The notes under the pieces were generated by a model. That model searched no databases. It worked only from the letters and a program-made list of their open reading frames with translations, and was not told where the DNA came from. From assembly GCF_041381155.1 (NCBI RefSeq), contig NC_091137.1:12271765-12335764 (forward strand): 64,000 nt of DNA, in the 5' to 3' direction. Positions 59,025-64,000 of this stretch are shown piece by piece; within the stretch, counting starts at the first letter, position 1, and the number at the start of each line of letters is the position of its first letter. The stretch is from Argopecten irradians (Eukaryota; Mollusca; Bivalvia; Pectinida; Pectinidae). A program made the translations under genes and the position numbers.

Positions 59025-62000
59025 GTTAATTAAATTGTGTTTGTTTTCCTGTTATATATGTATACACAAAACTGTGTTTTAAATTTGAAAATGCCATTTT
59101 GTCCTTTATACCTTTCCAAAAACATTGATCATTTACTATTTATAAACTATTGAACATTTAGTTTCTATGGCGATGCTTACACTCCAATGATGACTCATTC
59201 CTGTGGATATAATTGCCTATTTACGGATATCATAATTCATATTAATCTGGGAAAGGTTTTATGAGATGATCATGAGGTGAAATATAAATGTTAGTGTATC
59301 TTATCTTCATAATGGATGGAATCTGACGTTATGTATTTGAAAGCATAGAAAGGTATTTATTTTGTGTCTATTTCATTTTGTAATTCAATGTACATACTAG
59401 TTAAATGCAAAATATGTAAATACATATCAATTAATCAAACATATGGTATTTTTCAAAATGCTATCGTCCAGACTTTCAAGATGTTTTTGTTGTATAAAAT
59501 ACCAGCCATCCTGTTTGTTTTATTTAAAACATCGATTATTTTGTTTAGTTAAAAACAACGGAAACAGTTTGTATCTTGACAACACTTGTTTTACCCGATA
59601 ATAAATCCTTACAAATATACTGTGCTCAAAAATAAAATGTGTCAAGTCAACTAAGTTTAGATATCGGTGATTCTAGGCTATTGTCAAATGGGTAACTAGT
59701 TATCCTAAAGTGAGATATCTGAATTTTCTTTCAACATTTTAGCGTCCGTTTGTAAGACTTTAAATTTGTTTGATTGATTCAAGACACTTAGATGGGATGA
59801 GTTGCTAGGTAACAACTACCGATTAGTTTGTCTGAATGACTTGTTTTATTTAAAGAACATTTTAAACACGTATTTCTCGTATAAGCCTTATTTCTCCGCT
59901 GATAAAGTCTTTATCTTTATAAAACATTAGGGAATGCAAAAGTATCGTTATCTTCAAAATTTTAGATAACCTTAAAAATATTTAGATCACACGAAGGGAG
60001 ATCACTACAATATATGAGAACAATATTTTCATTATACACACATTCATCAGCCTGTCGGTCATTGCTATCCCGCCTTTTCAGTTACTGAATGTCCGTCACT
60101 TGACTTGCCAATTAAACCCCATGAGACTAGAAAACTCTGAATGACCCCTGAACTGGCACACTTTTCATGTTAAGTTTTCTAAACTGAATTCCCTCTAACA
60201 GGTTGCTAATGGTGACGACACTTACTGTGAGAATATTTATTTCATCATGAAGCCATGTGAAATATCACATTACTGCCCTCTATTACATGCTGACTAATTA
60301 GTTTCCATATCCCAAGTGTTGAATCGTCTAACCTTCCTAAAGTGAGCATTGCGTCAAAGCCCATTTCAACATATACTTTCAGGATTTCAACCTACAGACA
60401 TATGTACTTAAAATTCTTGTTCTATCCAACTAACAACATTTTGACATGGAACACACTTATGGAGCTTTTTGAAGTGTTGAAATTCCGGTTAACATATCCA
60501 CTCTATCAGAACGTGCCAGTTAGTGGGTATCTATGTTAAAATTCGCCAGCACAGGCCATGTTAGAAGGTACGGAAACGGATACCAATTTCAGAAGTTCGG
60601 CAACTAAACTAAAGCTAGGCGTCTATCATGTCTATTTTGACCCACTACCGTCGCTATTTATCAGAACTGACAGTTTTGATCCGTGAAACTAAAGGAAGTG
60701 CATGTACAAGGCACTTAATTCAACAAAGAGATTTTTATTAGATGCTCAAATAAAGACACGCCGGAACGAAATAAAGCAATTACCAATAAGCTTCTATGGA
60801 GTAAGGTTGATTTACTCGGGATACAGGCTCCCCTCGTCTGCCAATAAACCTATATTTTGTAGTAGTTATATTTTATATATCATATATCATGTATATTGAC
60901 ACAACTATGGAGTAAGGTCATTCGATAGAAGAGGGCAAATATTCACATGTTCTATTTTACGATTGGAAAAGTTGTTGGCAGTGAAGACGATAGGAGGGGC
61001 GGTAGGAGGGGCGGTAGCGGTGAAATATCAGCTGTGATACTATAAAATTTGAACAATGGAAATGAACTATTTTGCAAAAGGTTTTGGTGTTGATAAGATG
61101 ATGTATTTAATGACCCTGATCGCTACAAGATAAAGCAAAACAACAGTAACGTTTTGAGATGTAGCTAACATCAAGGGACCCCAGCGACAAATTATTTTGG
61201 CCCACGGATCCGTGTCTTGTATGTTTGCGTTAGCATCTAAGCAGATCAGTGACTTTTGAACATGATTTTCCGAGGAAGCATAAACATTGAAAGTCAAACT
61301 AAGGATGATAAGTGTTCCGAGCGACAGGGGACACGGAAAAGCAATCAAGACATTCCTGGCAACGACTACATAATGTTTTATCCGTATGCTCTAGAATGGC
61401 ACTTCCACCAAGCGTGAAACTGACTAGGACTAATACATGGATTCTCATTAAAGCGGCTCGCCCTGTCCTGTAGAACTATTTATCAGTCTACGGCCATTGC
61501 TGTGTGAACGAAAGTGCTGATATGAATAGGTGTACTGAAGACTGACTATAATAGGTTCTCTTTCCAGACTATTCTATAATAAAAGATCGAAAGGTTCAAG
61601 GTTTAAGCCAGGATCATTCCATTTGGTAATCAATCGAATAGAGGAATTTAGTAAGCCAAATTATGTTATGTTGAAATAGCACACAATTTATAAGTGATGT
61701 CACTTATACAATGGGTAGCCAAGAAACCTATTTTCGGCTAATTGTGATTGTCGAATAAAACGTTTAATTGCTTATACCAAGAAATAAGCAGATAGATGTT
61801 AGCCTACATACTGATAGGCAGACTATCATTGGAATTTTTGCTTTTGTGTTTTTAGATTTTGGTTAAAGTGGAATTCATCCAGTTCATAAAGACTGCAATG
61901 TAGTTTAAATTTGCTTGTCATCAAGATTAGTTTGCATCTATGATAAGAGTTCCTCTTTGTTTCGATCGGGTTCACTCTGGATAAAACAATTAACTATATA

Positions 62001-63801
62001 TCCATCGTTCATTCCTTTTTCTTTTAACATGTGGCTATAAAGTATATTATTCGATTCACACAACTTGCACACAATGTTGATGGCCGAAGACCAAATGTTT
62101 AAACAAATAACGAATTCTTCGGAATAACAACAGCATATGAAAATGTATAGTTCAACTTTTTTCGTGAGTGATCGAAGCAGGCTTTTACTAGAATACGAGC
62201 ATCAATACAAGTCAATGAATGTATAAACATTTTAAAAGACATGATGCTAAGTAATATACATGCACATGTATGTTAAATGAAAGCCACAGATAAATGTTCC
62301 TACATTCTATTGTTCTAAATCTCGCTTTTTTCGTTCTGATTATTCCCTAATCCAAAAAGGCCTCTATTTGAATTGCTAAAAGATTTGGTGTTTTTCACAT
62401 TTTTTTGTCTCGCTGTAACATTCTCTGTGATGAAAAGAATATTGTTTTAATATTCAAAGAAATTCTCCAACTTGTTATAAATATCAGGAGAATGGCTTTC
62501 TGACTTACCGTAGCATTCGTTTTAATGCGTTTCATTGGTAAGGAAGCCATCTTGTGTGCTCTTCACAAATGCAAAGAATGTTGAAAGCTAGCTTTTATTT
62601 CTCGTTACATAATGAAAATGAAAAGCTTGTAATTGCGATCAGTTATTTTAAACGGAGCATATGTTTTTCATATCAACAAGATTTTGGGATACCCTGGTCT
62701 GACCGCAGTTTAACAGTCTACCTCAAACGCAAATGAGATATTCCTAAAATTCCTATTCCGCTGGATGGGAGACACCGGTTACGTAGCTTACATATAAACA
62801 CTGTTTATAATAGAGTTGGTGGGGAGGAGAGGGGGAGGAGAAGGTCGGGGCTTCCCCCGGGGGACAATTAAAGCGATTGCTTCACATTATCTATCAGCTG
62901 TCTCATTATACCGTTAGTAACGCCCCATGATTCAATTAAACACGCAGAGTTAATTAACAACAAATGAATAGGTCTTTGTAGCCAGGCTAAGGCTTTCTCA
63001 TATAGAACATTCCTGATTGTGTGAACCCGGTGGTTGTCTGACAGCCGTGTAGGAAAACTGGTGGACTGAATCACTCTTGTGGTAGTGATAGTTGAACAGA
63101 TATATATATATATTGTTATGTTTAAGTCGTATATTACAATAAAGCCTCAACACTTATACATTATATACTGAATATAATCAATAAGCCACAGAAATGAGAA
63201 AGGTCAGTATTAAGCTATAATAGGTATAATCGGGCTATAATAAACATGAGATGTGTTCTTCAGGGGTAGAATCAGCACTGTGTATTAGACATAACTTAGG
63301 AAAAACGTCTTTTTATTATCACCAGACAAGTATATTGTAAATACTGAAAACCACTTTATTTCTCCGAGATTCAAATTATTGCGTTATATTGGAAGAGAGC
63401 ACGAATCGGGCGAATTCAAATGTTTCGCAAATATTTTTAAGATGATTGTAAATGCATGATTGTCAGTAAGATCCCCTAGTCACGAATTTATGTATTGGCG
63501 AATATGCTGGAATCTGTGAATACGCCAAAATTTCCTCCGCGAAAATAAAATAATTTACGGTATAAGACCAGTATAACTATATAATGAAACTTTATTATAA
63601 TGCTCAACAGGCTATGTACGATTATGTAACGCCGATTCTGTGTTGACTGTTTAATGCCCTGCTATATGAGATTATAGTGCTGTATCTTGCTTCCGTTACG
63701 CGAGTGCTAAAGTGAGGATCATCATCAATCCCTCATCACGCTGTAAAAAGCCATGTTTTGGCAGATGGCGGAAACAAGTCGGCTGGGAACTTATGTTATA
63801 T
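59025..63801. other. Intergenic stretch without firm genes
   Basis: Two GGGGCGG (GC-box-like) motifs are at 60996-61014. A purine-rich G-run segment at 62819-62866 ends in CCCCCGGGGG. A possible secreted-protein first exon on the reverse strand (61299-61448) is discussed in the findings. Confidence 0.4.
61299..61448 (-). CDS. Possible small secreted CxxC-motif peptide or first exon (49 codons), weak
   Basis: On the reverse strand an ATG at 61448-61446 opens 49 codons with a signal-peptide-like start (hydrophobic VLVLVSFTLGG) followed by C-x2-C-x2-C-x2-C at residues 27-36, then a stop. No good donor is seen inside it and its codon use is unremarkable, so it may be chance. In another frame of the same strand, 61067-61348 is hydrophobic but begins at a non-ATG codon. 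Confidence 0.15.
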   Translation of the reverse strand: MRIHVLVLVSFTLGGSAILEHTDKTLCSRCQECLDCFSVSPVARNTYHP

Positions 63802-64000
63802 CAGTGTTCTCCAATACCCGGACAAATATCCATCTGTCAGATTGGCAGAGAGGAGTTTCCTTGTATATTACAACAGATAGACTGGCCACCAGGATTTCCT
63901 CAGTAGAACTAGATTATCGCCACATAACAGTGTTCTCCAATACCCGGACAAATATCCATCCGTTAGATTAGCAGAGAGGAGTTTCCTTGTATATTACAAC
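63802..64000. repeat. 126-bp-period direct repeat running off the window edge
   Basis: A 73-base segment starting CAGTGTTCTCCAATACCCGG occurs at 63802 and again at 63928, with about three differences. The second copy reaches the last base, so further copies may follow outside the window. Confidence 0.85.

Overview
The window looks like nuclear DNA of an invertebrate animal, most likely a mollusc (bivalve-type). It is AT-rich and gene-poor, has GT-AG introns, and carries many minisatellites, short inverted-repeat transposons and decayed non-LTR retrotransposons. The species call is inference. Nothing indicates bacterial or organellar DNA.

Two genes are supported by splice logic. (1) At 2448-11512 (+), three small exons with matching phases encode a 112-residue secreted cysteine-rich peptide. 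It has a signal peptide, then 11 cysteines including two adjacent Cys-Cys pairs. A TATA box and an initiator sit upstream at suitable spacing. I cannot assign it to a named family, and it is the best candidate for something undescribed. (2) At 33754-37828 (+), two coding exons encode a 659-residue coiled-coil adaptor. Its N-terminus resembles the TBK1-binding adaptors AZI2/NAP1 and TBKBP1/SINTBAD, and its C-terminus has two ubiquitin-binding (UBZ-like) zinc fingers similar to TAX1BP1. A role in TBK1/IKK-related innate signalling or selective autophagy is inferred.

Layout: 1-1.5 kb unassigned; 1.55-1.9 kb a MITE; 2.3-11.5 kb the cysteine-rich peptide gene, with minisatellites in both introns and another just downstream; 12.4-17.5 kb empty; 17.6-19.1 kb a cluster of inverted-repeat elements (a 9-bp-TSD MITE, a nested hairpin, and a 1-kb foldback element built from a palindromic motif); 19.8-20.6 kb a minisatellite; 21.0-22.7 kb a 5'-truncated LINE with reverse transcriptase and poly-A; 26.0-30.4 kb a tandem 2.2-kb duplication, each copy holding a 60-bp repeat array; 33.7-37.8 kb the adaptor gene; 40.8-44.4 kb a large 49-bp satellite-like array; 46 kb a second LINE remnant; 49.6 kb a perfect palindrome followed by a decayed minisatellite; 50-64 kb mostly empty, with one more MITE copy, a hairpin element and the start of a 126-bp repeat at the right edge.

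The two genes have no evident functional link. Most of the sequence is repeat-driven, so assembly artefacts (array collapse or expansion, or two haplotypes joined in tandem) should be kept in mind for the arrays and for the 2.2-kb duplication.
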